Of a stretch of 64,000 bases of DNA, positions 55,486 to 64,000 are shown piece after piece (the stretch's first letter is position 1; every line of letters starts with the position of its first letter). The DNA comes from Rhizobium sp. BK418 (GTDB lineage Bacteria; Pseudomonadota; Alphaproteobacteria; Rhizobiales; Rhizobiaceae), in contig NZ_SLZK01000003.1 of assembly GCF_004341105.1 (NCBI RefSeq), forward strand, positions 806,001 through 870,000, in the 5' to 3' direction. Below the pieces are notes generated by a model. That model was not told the origin of the DNA, did not search any database, and was given only the letters and a program-made list of their open reading frames with translations. A program made the position numbers and the translations under genes.

Positions 55486-56225
55486 TTACCGTTCAATCGC
55501 CATATCAAACACCAGCAACCCCGGCACTTCCAACGGCAACTGCGCCACCACTTCTCCCGCCGGGTTCAACACCGCCGTCGGCCCCCAGGAAATGCGGCCC
55601 TCGCGTTCTCCCGTCACATCGGCCGATATCAGCCACAGACCGTCTCCCGGCAGCGTTCGCCTCTCGCAGCATTGTGTATGTCCCTGAATTCCTCGGCATT
55701 GGCGCGCGGCATCATGTTGTTGGCGCAGCAGACGAGCAGGGATGCGCCTGTGAGTGCGACCTTGCGGGCGGCCTCGGGGAAGCCGGTGTCGTAGCAGATG
55801 TTGATGCCGAAGCGCAGGCCATCGACCGTGAAGACTGGCGTCTCGGTTCCCGGCTGGAAGAAACTTTCTCCCTTGAGCAGATGCGCCTTGCGATATCGGC
55901 CGATCAGCTTGCCTTTTTCGATGACGACGGCGGTGTTGAACAGTGCTTCGCCTTCAGCCTCGATCATGCCCATGACGATCATGGGGGCGGCATCGGCGAG
56001 CCGGCTTTTGACGGCGGCGAATGCCAGGGATCCGAGATCCATGGCGGCTCTTCGTGCCGCTCCGGCCTCCGTCAGATAACCCTGCAGAAAACCTTCGGGA
56101 AAGATGAGGAGGCGGGCGCCTTCAGCTTCGGCGTGACGGATCACATCGAGCGCGTATGTCAGGGCGGCCTCGACATTTTCGCGATATTCCAAGGTCTGGG
56201 CGGCGGCGATGCGGACGGTTTTCAT
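55486..56225 (-). pseudogene. Carbon-nitrogen hydrolase (nitrilase superfamily) with a frameshift
   Basis: From 56225 the N-terminal two-thirds is intact and carries the triad: Glu in LLIFPEGFLQGY, Lys in GRYRKAHLL and Cys in GINICYDTGFPEA. After NAARGERCRETV the frame stops early. One base away the expected end continues (GLWLISADVTGEREG, then LPLEVPGLLVFDMAIER) to a stop at 55486. Restoring a single base near 55640 gives a normal protein of about 246 residues. A pseudogene or a sequencing error are both possible. Confidence 0.85.
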
Positions 56226-56627
56226 TCAGGGTTCCGGTTATTGTCGCTATTGTCCGTGTCCAAAAGGCAATATCCGTCGGCCGTATCATCGATGACCACC
56301 TCATCGAGATAAACCCCGCTCCCGATCACGACGGCTCTGCAGGCCTTCGGTGTGGAGATTTACACCGTCATTCGACTCGGATCACCTCCCAGCATGCGGA
56401 GGCCGGTGAGATTGTCCAGCTGCTGATATCGCCAGGCGCGGCGGCGCTCTTGAGGGCCGAGGGCATCGATATCGATGCGGAGGGCCGATCCAGTTTCTTG
56501 TCACCCGCTTTCCGGGGGATCGAGTGGAACTGCTCGTCTGAGCAGCATTTTGACGGCTGCGGGTATCATCGGGAACCTCGGGCTTCTTCGTCCGTTTGCG
56601 GAGAGGATGACATCGAGGAGGAGTCCC
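56226..56627. other. 402-base region without a convincing gene
   Basis: A plus-strand frame is open here and reads AEAGEIVQLLISPGAAALL and GIDIDAEGRS, which looks faintly like a domain end but has no start signal and no recognised family. It could be a worn remnant. A strong GAGGAGGAG ribosome-binding site for the next gene closes the region. Confidence 0.4.
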
Positions 56628-57251
56628 ATGAGCAATCTCCATAACGACAGCGCCCCCGAATTTTCAGGCGGCGAGGGCCGCAGCACGCTGACTGCTTTCT
56701 TCGACAGCCGTGATGATGCGGAGAATGCTATCGACCGGCTGAGGAATTTGGGCATCACCAGCGTCAGAATGATGCCGGGATATGAGGCGGATAGCGACAA
56801 GGCCGGTGTTGCCGGCGACGACCGTGGCGGTTTCTGGGCGAAGCTGGAGGATTGGCTTTTTCCGGATGAGGACCGCTCTGTATATGCCGAAGGCCTGCGC
56901 CGTGGCGGCTTTCTGATCTCCGTCGAGGTCGACGACGCGACCTACGGCATCGCCCATGACATTCTCGACGACGAAGGCTCGATCGACATGGACGAGCGTG
57001 CAGACCTCTGGCGGGCGGAGGGCTGGGATGCCCGGAAGTCGAACGAAGCTCTCGCAGCATCGCGATATAGAACTCGTGGCTACGATCTCGATGAGGAGCC
57101 GCTGCTCGATCCGGAACTGCGTGACGATATCCTGCCGACCGGCCACCACCGCACGGTGGACGAAGCCAACGAAGATGCCGAGCGGGAGCTCCGTCGGGCA
57201 CAAGATGTCGACGCGATGAAGCAGGACCAGACTATACCGCGTGGCCGATAA
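56628..57251 (+). CDS. Stress-type hypothetical protein (YflT-like N-terminus)
   Basis: 207 residues from the ATG at 56628 (GAGGAGGAG upstream). The N-terminal part (about 18-110) has LTAFFDSRDDAENAIDRL and a following Gly-rich turn, as in general-stress proteins of the YflT/YlaJ type, often with repeated domains. The C-terminal part is charged and rich in Asp/Arg with no known domain. Function unknown. Confidence 0.75.
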   Translation: MSNLHNDSAPEFSGGEGRSTLTAFFDSRDDAENAIDRLRNLGITSVRMMPGYEADSDKAGVAGDDRGGFWAKLEDWLFPDEDRSVYAEGLRRGGFLISVEVDDATYGIAHDILDDEGSIDMDERADLWRAEGWDARKSNEALAASRYRTRGYDLDEEPLLDPELRDDILPTGHHRTVDEANEDAERELRRAQDVDAMKQDQTIPRGR

Positions 57252-57365
57252 CGGGCTGAAATCAGCAACGGTATGAAACAGAGGCGTCGGGGCCTCCGGC
57301 GCTTCAGGTTTTTATCGAGCATCGGATGCTCCGCCAAACCGCGGCACATTTTTGCGCGACATGCT

Positions 57366-58118
57366 TTAATGCGCCGTGCTGTCGACGATGACGTGGTCAT
57401 AATCCATAGAGCATTTCTCGATACGAGCGTGGATTCTGTAGACCTCGCGCAGCATGTCGACGGTGACGACATCGCGCGGCTTGCCGCAGGCGCGCATGCG
57501 GCCGTTCTGGATCACCAGCACCTTGTCTGCGAAACGCAGCGCCTGGTTCAGGTCGTGGATGGCAATCAGCACGATCATGCCGCGCTTGCGGGCTTGGCGC
57601 TGCATGAAATCCAAAACCTCCACCTGGCGGTGAAGATCGAGCGCGCTGGTCGGCTCGTCCATCAGCATGATCTCGGGCTCGCGCACCAGCGCCTGGGCGA
57701 TGGAGACGAGCTGGCGCTGGCCGCCCGAGAGCGCGCCGAGATCGCGGAAGGCGATCGCCTCGATGTTCAGCGCCTTCATGATATCGTCGATCAGCCTGAG
57801 ATCCTGATCGCCGACGCCCCAGGACTGGCCCTGCTTGCGGGCAAGCAGGATCGATTCATAGACCGTCAGCACGGCGTTGGCCGAAGTATCCTGCGGCATG
57901 TAGCTGATGGCGTTTCTGGTCTTCGCGCCCTCGACCAGCACGTTTCCCGGGCCTTTCAGGAGGCCGGTAATGCGCTTGAAGAGGGTGGACTTGCCGGCGG
58001 CGTTGGGGCCAATGACGGCGACGAGCTCGCCGGCACTCAGTTTCGGGGTCGATACGCCTTCGACGAAGAGCTTGCGGCCGTGATAGGCACCGACCGATTG
58101 CAGCTGAAGCGCTACCAT
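57366..58118 (-). CDS. Fe-siderophore/heme-type ABC transporter ATP-binding protein (FecE-like)
   Basis: 250 residues. Walker A GPNAAGKST (Ala in place of Gly), signature LSGGQRQLV, Walker B IMLMDEPTSALD and H-loop IAIHDLN are present. It powers the BtuC/FecCD-type permease encoded upstream, whose stop codon it overlaps by 7 bases. Substrate is likely a ferric siderophore, or heme or cobalamin, from the family and an IRO-like box. Confidence 0.92.
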   Translation of the reverse strand: MVALQLQSVGAYHGRKLFVEGVSTPKLSAGELVAVIGPNAAGKSTLFKRITGLLKGPGNVLVEGAKTRNAISYMPQDTSANAVLTVYESILLARKQGQSWGVGDQDLRLIDDIMKALNIEAIAFRDLGALSGGQRQLVSIAQALVREPEIMLMDEPTSALDLHRQVEVLDFMQRQARKRGMIVLIAIHDLNQALRFADKVLVIQNGRMRACGKPRDVVTVDMLREVYRIHARIEKCSMDYDHVIVDSTAH

Positions 58119-59182
58119 GAGCGGCTCCTGTTCGAGAGGATGAGCGAGAAGAAGAAGGGCACGCCGACGAGCGCGGTGATGATGCCGATCGGGAAAACGA
58201 CGCCCGGAATGATCGACTTCGAGACGACCGAGGTCAGCGAGAGCAGCAGCGCGCCCGAAAGGATCGAGCCGGGCAGGAAGAAGCGCTGGTCTTCGCCGAG
58301 GATCATTCGGGCGATATGGGGGCCGACGAGGCCGACGAAGCCAATCGTGCCAACGAAACTGACGGGAACGGCTGCCAGCAGCGAGATGATCAGCATGGTC
58401 TCCAGCCGGATGCGGCGCACGTTGACGCCGAAGCTTGCCGCCTTGTCCTCGCCGAGGCGGATTGCCGTCAGCGCCCAGGCGTGGCGGGCAAACAGCGGCA
58501 GGGAAATCAGGAGCACGGTAAGCGTGATCCAGATCTTCGGCCAGGTGGCCTTGGTCAGGCTGCCCATGGTCCAGAAGACGACGGCCGAAAGTGCCTGTTC
58601 GGAGGCGAGATATTGCAGGAAGGCGAGAGCCGCATTGAAGGTGAAGACCAGCGCGATGCCGAGCAGCACGACCGTCTGCACCGAAACGCCGCGCGCCTGC
58701 GAGATGAAATGGATGAAGAGGGTGGCGATCAGCGCCATGACGAAGGCGTTGACCGGTACCAGCAGGCCGGCGGCGACGGGCAGGATCGGCACGCTGGTGA
58801 CGATCGCAAGGGCCGCGCCGAAGCTTGCGGCGGCGGAAATGCCTAAGGTGAAGGGGCTTGCCAGCGGATTGGCAAGGATCGTCTGCATCTGCGCGCCGGC
58901 AACGGAGAGCGAGGCGCCGACGACGATCGCCATGACGGCGACCGGCATGCGAATATCCCAGACGACGGCGCGGATCTGCGCCGAGACGGAGTCGGGATCG
59001 AAGAGGGCCGTGACGACCTCGTCGAGGCCGTAGCGGGCCGGCCCCCAGGCGAGATCGACGGCGAAGGACAGGCAGAGCGCTGCCGTCATGGCAAAGAGAA
59101 TCACAAGCTTGCGGCGGGCGAGGGCGCGATAGCGCGCCCTGCCTTCCTCGGCTTCGATCGGCATGGCGGCGATCTCTGCCAT
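58112..59182 (-). CDS. FecCD/BtuC-family iron-chelate ABC permease
   Basis: 356 residues with about ten membrane helices. Segments GAQMQTILANPLASPFTLGIS and FVGLVGPHIARMILGEDQR are classic for FecCD/BtuC permeases. It carries the ferric-chelate across the inner membrane. ATG at 59182 is used. The frame is open further, but that would lie inside the binding-protein gene. It starts 5 bases after that gene's stop. Confidence 0.93.
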   Translation of the reverse strand: MAEIAAMPIEAEEGRARYRALARRKLVILFAMTAALCLSFAVDLAWGPARYGLDEVVTALFDPDSVSAQIRAVVWDIRMPVAVMAIVVGASLSVAGAQMQTILANPLASPFTLGISAAASFGAALAIVTSVPILPVAAGLLVPVNAFVMALIATLFIHFISQARGVSVQTVVLLGIALVFTFNAALAFLQYLASEQALSAVVFWTMGSLTKATWPKIWITLTVLLISLPLFARHAWALTAIRLGEDKAASFGVNVRRIRLETMLIISLLAAVPVSFVGTIGFVGLVGPHIARMILGEDQRFFLPGSILSGALLLSLTSVVSKSIIPGVVFPIGIITALVGVPFFFSLILSNRSRSW

Positions 59183-59187
59183 TGATC

Positions 59188-60324
59188 TTACTTTCCAGCC
59201 TTGGCGTCGACCCAGTAACCCGGCTGATAGGCGACGGGCAGGAATTTTTCGTGGAATTCCTTGAAGGTGGCATCCGGGTCGAGGTCGGCAAAGAGATCCG
59301 GGTGGAACCACTTGGCCAGTTGCTGGACGGCGACGAACTGGTAGGGGCTTGTGTAGAACTGGTGCCAGATCGCATGCACATTGCCATCGGCAACGGCCTC
59401 GGAGCCGGTGAAGGCCGGGTTCTGCATCAGCGCATCGAGCGCCTTGCGGCTGTCGTCGATCGTGCCAGCGGCAGCGGGGCCGACATTGACATAGTCCTTG
59501 GCGTCCTTGGTCTGGCTCCAGTTCGAGCCTGTCACGACGACGACATCGGGATTGGAGGCGACGACCTGTTCGGCATTGATCGAGCCGGTATAGCCCGGCA
59601 GGAAATCGGAGCCGAGATTGTGGCCGCCGGCCCAATCCACCATCAGGCCGAAATTATCAGGGCCGAAGGTACCGCAGCATTCGACGAGGCCGGCGGCGCG
59701 ATACATGAAGACGTTTGGTTTCCTGGGGTTGGCTTCCTTCAGCTTGTCGGTAACGCGCGCCATCTGCTCTTTCCAATAGGCGGCGACGGCTTCGGCGCGG
59801 TCTTCGTGGCCGAAGAGCTTGCCGAGGATTTTCAGGCTCGGCTCGGTATTGGCGAGAATGTGCTCGCGGAAATCGATATAGACGATCTTCACGTCGATCT
59901 TGTTCAGCATGTCCTCGAGCTTCACCTCGTCGGCGGCCTGTTTGTTGCCGATCGGCAGCAGCATGAGGTCGGGGTGGAGTGCTACGACCGTTTCGGTCTG
60001 CAGCGTGCCATCGGTCAGGTTGCCGAGGAAGGGTAGGTCCTTGGCCTTGGGAAACTTTTCGACATAGGCGTTGAAACCGTCCTTGTCGGTCGTCCAGAGG
60101 TCGTTGCGCCAACCGACGATCTTGGCGAAGGGATCATCCTTCTCGATCGGGGCGACGGCATAGAGCATGCGGCCTTCGCCGAGAATCACGCGCTCGACCG
60201 GCTTCTCGAAAGTCACTTCGCGGCCGGCGACATCCTTGATGGTGAAGGGATCGGCAGAGACCGAGAACGGCAACAGTACCGCAACTGCGGCGGCGATTAG
60301 CGCAAGCAATTTCATAAAATTCAT
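59188..60324 (-). CDS. Iron-chelate ABC transporter substrate-binding protein (FecB-like)
   Basis: 378 residues with a signal peptide (1 to about 24) from the ATG at 60324, behind GGGGAG. Class III (FecB/BtuF) fold with AGREVTFEKPVERVIL and GSDFLPGYTGSINAEQVVASNPD. An unusual paired CC occurs in AAGLVECCGTFG and may help bind a metal or form a disulfide. It is the first gene of a three-gene operon and is divergent from a methyltransferase. Confidence 0.92.
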   Translation of the reverse strand: MNFMKLLALIAAAVAVLLPFSVSADPFTIKDVAGREVTFEKPVERVILGEGRMLYAVAPIEKDDPFAKIVGWRNDLWTTDKDGFNAYVEKFPKAKDLPFLGNLTDGTLQTETVVALHPDLMLLPIGNKQAADEVKLEDMLNKIDVKIVYIDFREHILANTEPSLKILGKLFGHEDRAEAVAAYWKEQMARVTDKLKEANPRKPNVFMYRAAGLVECCGTFGPDNFGLMVDWAGGHNLGSDFLPGYTGSINAEQVVASNPDVVVVTGSNWSQTKDAKDYVNVGPAAAGTIDDSRKALDALMQNPAFTGSEAVADGNVHAIWHQFYTSPYQFVAVQQLAKWFHPDLFADLDPDATFKEFHEKFLPVAYQPGYWVDAKAGK

Positions 60325-60371
60325 CTGGAAACTCTCCCCGTCCTCGGTTATTTCCCGAGGCATAGAAAAAC

Positions 60372-60386
60372 TGAGTTTTGGAATCA
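60372..60386. promoter_or_regulatory. IRO-type box TGA-N9-TCA
   Basis: TGAGTTTTGGAATCA fits the TGA-N9-TCA iron-responsive operator bound by RirA in Rhizobium. It lies between the iron-chelate importer and the divergent methyltransferase. Six fixed bases occur by chance often, so position is the main support. Confidence 0.5.
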
Positions 60387-60436
60387 AGTTTTATGTTTTA
60401 GAGCTTTTCCAAAGTAAGTCTGGTGCCGGGGTGAAG

Positions 60437-61228
60437 ATGATGAATACGATGAACACGAATTACTCCATTCGCGATGAAATCCGGGATTTCTGGTCGGAAA
60501 GGGCGGCGACGTTCGACGAGAGTGTCGGCCACGAAATATTTTCCGAAGCGGAACGAAAAGGCTGGCAGCGCCTGATCCGCAAGCATCTCGGCGAGGGACA
60601 GGGGCGTGCGGCGCTCGATCTTGCTTGTGGCACGGCGGTCATTTCCCATCTCATGAATGGAGCAGGCTTCAAGGTGACGGGGCTCGACTGGTCGGATGCG
60701 ATGCTGGCGCAGGCGCGCGCCAAGGCGAAGAAGCGCGGCACCGATATCCGCTTCGTCTCAGGCGATGCGGAAAACACCATGGAGCCGAAAGAAAGCTACG
60801 ACGTGATCACCAACCGGCACCTCGTCTGGACGCTGGTCGATCCGCCCTCGGCCTTCCGCGAATGGTTTTCCGTGCTGAAGCCCGGCGGCAAGGTGCTGAT
60901 CGTCGACGGCAACATGGGCAAGGAGACCTGGGTGAAGGGATTGCAGAAGCTCTGGACGAAGCTGACGGGCAAGGCGCCAGCGAGCCACATGAAGCCGGAG
61001 ATGATGGCCCGCCATCAGGCCATTCGCTCGCGCGTCTATTTCTCCGACCAGATGCCGGCCGAAGCGATCGTCGAGCTGCTGCGGCAGGCCGGCTTCGACA
61101 ATATCGTCGTCGACCGCAAGCTCTCGGATATCCATTGGGCGCAGGCGCGCAAGATGCCTTTCCTGCGCGGACTGGAGCGGATGGTGCAGGATCGTTTTGC
61201 GATCTGTGCGACGAAGCCTCTGGCTTAG
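60437..61228 (+). CDS. Class I SAM-dependent methyltransferase
   Basis: About 263 residues. Motif I is ALDLACGTAVISHLMNGAG, followed by GLDWSDAML, post-motif III LKPGGKVLIVDG. Typical of UbiE/COQ5-like small-molecule methyltransferases. It is divergent from an iron-chelate importer and shares its promoter region, which suggests a link to siderophore or metal metabolism (inference). Starts at 60437 or 60440 are equally likely. A diverged copy of its 3' end is found at 62061-62108. Confidence 0.88.
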   Translation: MMNTMNTNYSIRDEIRDFWSERAATFDESVGHEIFSEAERKGWQRLIRKHLGEGQGRAALDLACGTAVISHLMNGAGFKVTGLDWSDAMLAQARAKAKKRGTDIRFVSGDAENTMEPKESYDVITNRHLVWTLVDPPSAFREWFSVLKPGGKVLIVDGNMGKETWVKGLQKLWTKLTGKAPASHMKPEMMARHQAIRSRVYFSDQMPAEAIVELLRQAGFDNIVVDRKLSDIHWAQARKMPFLRGLERMVQDRFAICATKPLA

Positions 61229-61389
61229 GTTTTCCGCTGAAGGCGCGGAACTGCGTTACCCGCGCCCGCGGTCATCGAAGTGCCTGATGCCCCTTGAGGC
61301 TTGCGAGCAATCCGGCTATTTCGCGGGAATCGGCAGGCTTTGATGCCAGCGGCACCTTTGAGAGACGCGACCGACACGCAGCGCGTCTT
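61229..61389. other. Intergenic stretch before the decayed kinase gene
   Basis: No gene is supported between the methyltransferase stop and the CheR-like remnant. Short reading frames here lack protein-like composition. Confidence 0.5.
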
Positions 61390-61632
61390 GGGGCTGCGCA
61401 ACGGGCGAGGAAGTCTACTCGATCGCCATTTTCATGGGCGAGCACATGGAGAGACTGTCACGGCTACCGAGAGTAAAGATATTTGCAACCGATAGCAGTC
61501 CGACTGTCAAGAAACCGCAGGCGGATGGAATGTCCTTGATGCCCGGGGAAATTGGTTCGGCTCGGTGAACAGGTTGAAACTAATTTCGCTACCGCCGGTT
61601 TGACCGTCAATCTCTCTTTCCCGGTCAACTAG
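61390..61632 (+). pseudogene. Remnant of a CheR-domain/histidine-kinase fusion gene
   Basis: Two fragments in different frames. The first encodes GCATGEEVYSIAIFMGEH and VKIFATD, which are the SAM-binding elements of CheR domains, and ends in a TGA after GSAR. The second (about 61560-61632) encodes LGEQVETNFATAGLTVNLSF plus PVN and a stop, resembling the end of a histidine-kinase ATPase domain of the HWE or HisKA_2 type. Most of the gene between is gone. The receiver gene directly behind it was probably its partner. Confidence 0.6.
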
Positions 61633-61652
61633 CAACTAGGTGGAATGAGCCG

Positions 61653-62042
61653 TTGAAATCCAGCTTTCCCCACAGTTCCCTCTTTGCCGGAAAGCGCGTG
61701 CTCGTCGTCGAGGATGAGTTTCTGCTCGCAGAGGAAGCCCGCGCGGAGCTTACGAAGCTCGGCGCGATCGTGATCGGTCCGACACCACGCGTCGACCATG
61801 CGCTCTCCCTGATCGAAGATGAGCAGATCGACGCTGCCATCCTCGATGTTTTCTTGTCAGACACGCTGGTATTTCCCGTGGCAGAGCGCCTCCAAGAGCT
61901 CGACATACCCTTCGTGTTCGCCACCGCTTACGATCCCTCCGTCATCCCGGGGCGGTTCGGCGGCTATATTCTCTGCGAAAAACCGATCGAGCTGGAGAAT
62001 ATCGCTCAGGGCCTTTTCGGCCCGCCGGCATCGGATGCGTGA
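61653..62042 (+). CDS. Single-domain response regulator (CheY-like receiver)
   Basis: 129 residues. The acidic pocket is VVEDEFLL (Glu20, Asp21), the phosphorylation site Asp65 in AAILDVFLSD and the conserved Lys in ILCEKPIE. There is no output domain. Start is TTG at 61653 with AGGTGG upstream, since the only nearby ATG is out of frame. With its kinase decayed it may be an orphan. Confidence 0.85.
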   Translation: MKSSFPHSSLFAGKRVLVVEDEFLLAEEARAELTKLGAIVIGPTPRVDHALSLIEDEQIDAAILDVFLSDTLVFPVAERLQELDIPFVFATAYDPSVIPGRFGGYILCEKPIELENIAQGLFGPPASDA

Positions 62043-62060
62043 TCGCCGAATTGCCGCGGC

Positions 62061-62108
62061 ATGATGCAGGACCGCTTCGCGATCTGCGCGACAGAGCCTC
62101 CGGCTTAG
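62061..62108 (+). pseudogene. Duplicated 3' end of the methyltransferase gene
   Basis: Forty of 48 bases match 61181-61228, the end of the methyltransferase gene, including the stop. The encoded MMQDRFAICATEPPA differs from MVQDRFAICATKPLA at three positions, and most base changes are silent. The rest of this second copy is missing. Confidence 0.8.
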
Positions 62109-62211
62109 GGTTTTGCGGAGGCTTTCGCCCCGTTGCAATTCTATTTTAAGAGACATAGTGCAGATCGCTCAGGCCGTAGCTTGCTTAATTCAACCTTGCC
62201 TGGAGAGATCC

Positions 62212-63144
62212 GTGACCTCCATATCAACCGCAATGCGTTTCGCCCCGGATGCAGCGAAGGTTTTGACCGTCGAAGCCATTGTGGAAAATCGCCTTTATGC
62301 GTTCGCCTTAAGGGATGCCGCGCTGAAGCTCATTGCCATGCACGACGCCGCGCCTCGTATCGTCCGCTATACCGCAGATATGAAACGATGGCTGCTGACG
62401 CAGTCGATTGTGGCTTTTCATTTTCAGCGCGTTACATCGCCGTCTCATCCGGGCCTTACGGCCGCCAAGCTGAACGCCCTCATCGCCGAGAGCGAAGTTG
62501 CCTCAAAGAACACGGCGTTCGCGCATCTCGCAGAGATGCGCAATTACGGTCTCCTGGTTGATACTCATGAAAGCGGAGACAGGCGCGTTCGCCAGCTCAG
62601 AATTTCCGACACCGCCGAAGCCTTGATCCGCGAATGGTTCGACGAACATCTGAAATCACTCGACATGCTCGATCGGGGCACGCGATTCTCACGATCATCG
62701 GCCGATCGGCGCCTGCTCTGGTATGCGCAGCCAAGAATGTCGGAGAGCCTCTTTCACGATCCAGACTGGGCCAGCCCGCCGCAAACGGTGGATGCTTTCG
62801 TTCGAACTGCTTCCGGCAGCAACATCCTGCACGATCTGATGTCTCGAGTTTCGCCGGAGCAAGAGCTGGAAACGCGCATGTCTGTTGGCCCTTTGCGCAT
62901 CGGAGAATTCTTCAAGCGATACGCCATCTCCCGAACCCACGCGCGGCGCCTTTTCGATCGCGCTCAGCTGCTTGAGGCTTGTGGATGGGACCTCGCCGGT
63001 GAGCGCAGTGGTTTCTGGATTGGGGCAGGGCTGATCCGTGACTATCGACATTGGCAGGCGGTCAAGTTTGCCGCCATCGACGAAGCGTTCGAATGGGCCT
63101 GTCGTCAAGTATCCGAGCCGGCCGGTCGGCAACGAGAGGCTTGA
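62212..63144 (+). CDS. Unidentified protein with winged-helix-like region
   Basis: About 310 residues from GTG at 62212 (GGAGAG upstream). The stretch LNALIAESEVASKNTAFAHLAEMRNYGLL and the following basic RRVRQLRISD resemble a MarR-like winged helix. The C-terminal half has a second helical segment (IGEFFKRYAISRTHARRLFDRAQLL) that may be another helix-turn-helix. No family was recognised. A DNA-binding role is only a suggestion. Confidence 0.65.
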   Translation: MTSISTAMRFAPDAAKVLTVEAIVENRLYAFALRDAALKLIAMHDAAPRIVRYTADMKRWLLTQSIVAFHFQRVTSPSHPGLTAAKLNALIAESEVASKNTAFAHLAEMRNYGLLVDTHESGDRRVRQLRISDTAEALIREWFDEHLKSLDMLDRGTRFSRSSADRRLLWYAQPRMSESLFHDPDWASPPQTVDAFVRTASGSNILHDLMSRVSPEQELETRMSVGPLRIGEFFKRYAISRTHARRLFDRAQLLEACGWDLAGERSGFWIGAGLIRDYRHWQAVKFAAIDEAFEWACRQVSEPAGRQREA

Positions 63145-63168
63145 TCCCCCGGCGTCCGCTGCCATGTG

Positions 63169-64000
<832 letters not shown>

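Noticed and set aside
56156-56627. Plus-strand frame before the stress-type protein
   Set aside because: No start signal and no recognised family. Noted only as a possible worn remnant.
57366-59393. Very long minus-strand frame spanning the iron-chelate ATPase and permease genes
   Set aside because: Its upstream half reads the permease gene out of phase. Only the last 250 residues, starting at 58118, form the ATPase.

Overview
This is a GC-rich chromosomal segment of an alphaproteobacterium of the Rhizobiaceae, most likely a Rhizobium. The best evidence is the acpXL-fabZ-fabF2-fabF1-adh-lpxXL operon, which makes and attaches the very-long-chain fatty acid of rhizobial lipid A, sitting next to fnrN with a two-anaerobox promoter. 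A TGA-N9-TCA iron box, Zur-type sites, a DUF982 protein, an NrsF/ECF pair and a carbohydrate ABC locus fit the same group. No rRNA, tRNA, CRISPR array, prophage or intact insertion sequence was seen.

Layout. 1-2.5 kb: end of an agmatinase-type gene, a winged-helix/TolB-like/TPR regulator and a small L,D-transpeptidase. 2.5-9.1 kb: fnrN and the divergent VLCFA-lipid A operon. 9.1-14.4 kb: PAS, VOC, SRPBCC and AraC genes, gnd, a second VOC protein and a GNAT. 14.4-28.5 kb: a plant-cell-wall sugar locus with a LacI repressor, a complete carbohydrate ABC importer, a GH2 beta-mannosidase, a TIM-barrel isomerase, a Gfo/Idh oxidoreductase, an aldo/keto reductase, a GH43 beta-xylosidase and a GNAT. 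28.5-34.3 kb: small accessory genes, including a divergent ArsR/AHSA1 versus RibD-like pair with twin operators. 34.5-39.2 kb: a zinc-scarcity regulon (COG0523 GTPase, znuA, znuCB, zur) with Zur-like sites. 39.4-49.4 kb: housekeeping and accessory genes, a TetR/aldo-keto reductase pair with twin operators, a frameshifted EamA transporter, a YcbB-type L,D-transpeptidase and a DHA2 exporter. 51.2-55.2 kb: an ECF sigma/NrsF anti-sigma pair beside a bufferin-type RiPP operon (DUF2282 precursor, DUF692 MNIO enzyme, DUF2063 partner, DoxX). 55.5-64 kb: a frameshifted carbon-nitrogen hydrolase, a stress-type hypothetical protein, an Fe-siderophore-type ABC importer divergent from a methyltransferase, a decayed CheR/histidine-kinase gene with its receiver, an unknown protein, and the end of an ABC exporter.

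The most interesting regions are: (1) the RiPP operon with its sigma/anti-sigma pair, where promoter-like sequences in front of both the precursor gene and the sigma gene share a GTAA(C/T)A-N16-CG pattern; (2) the FabF2/FabF1 pair, in which FabF2 has lost the catalytic Cys and looks like a chain-length-factor partner; (3) the unusually strong dyads in the fnrN promoter; and (4) gene decay at 61-62 kb, where the 3' end of the methyltransferase gene recurs as a diverged duplicate 0.9 kb downstream. All assignments come from reading the sequence. No database search was run.
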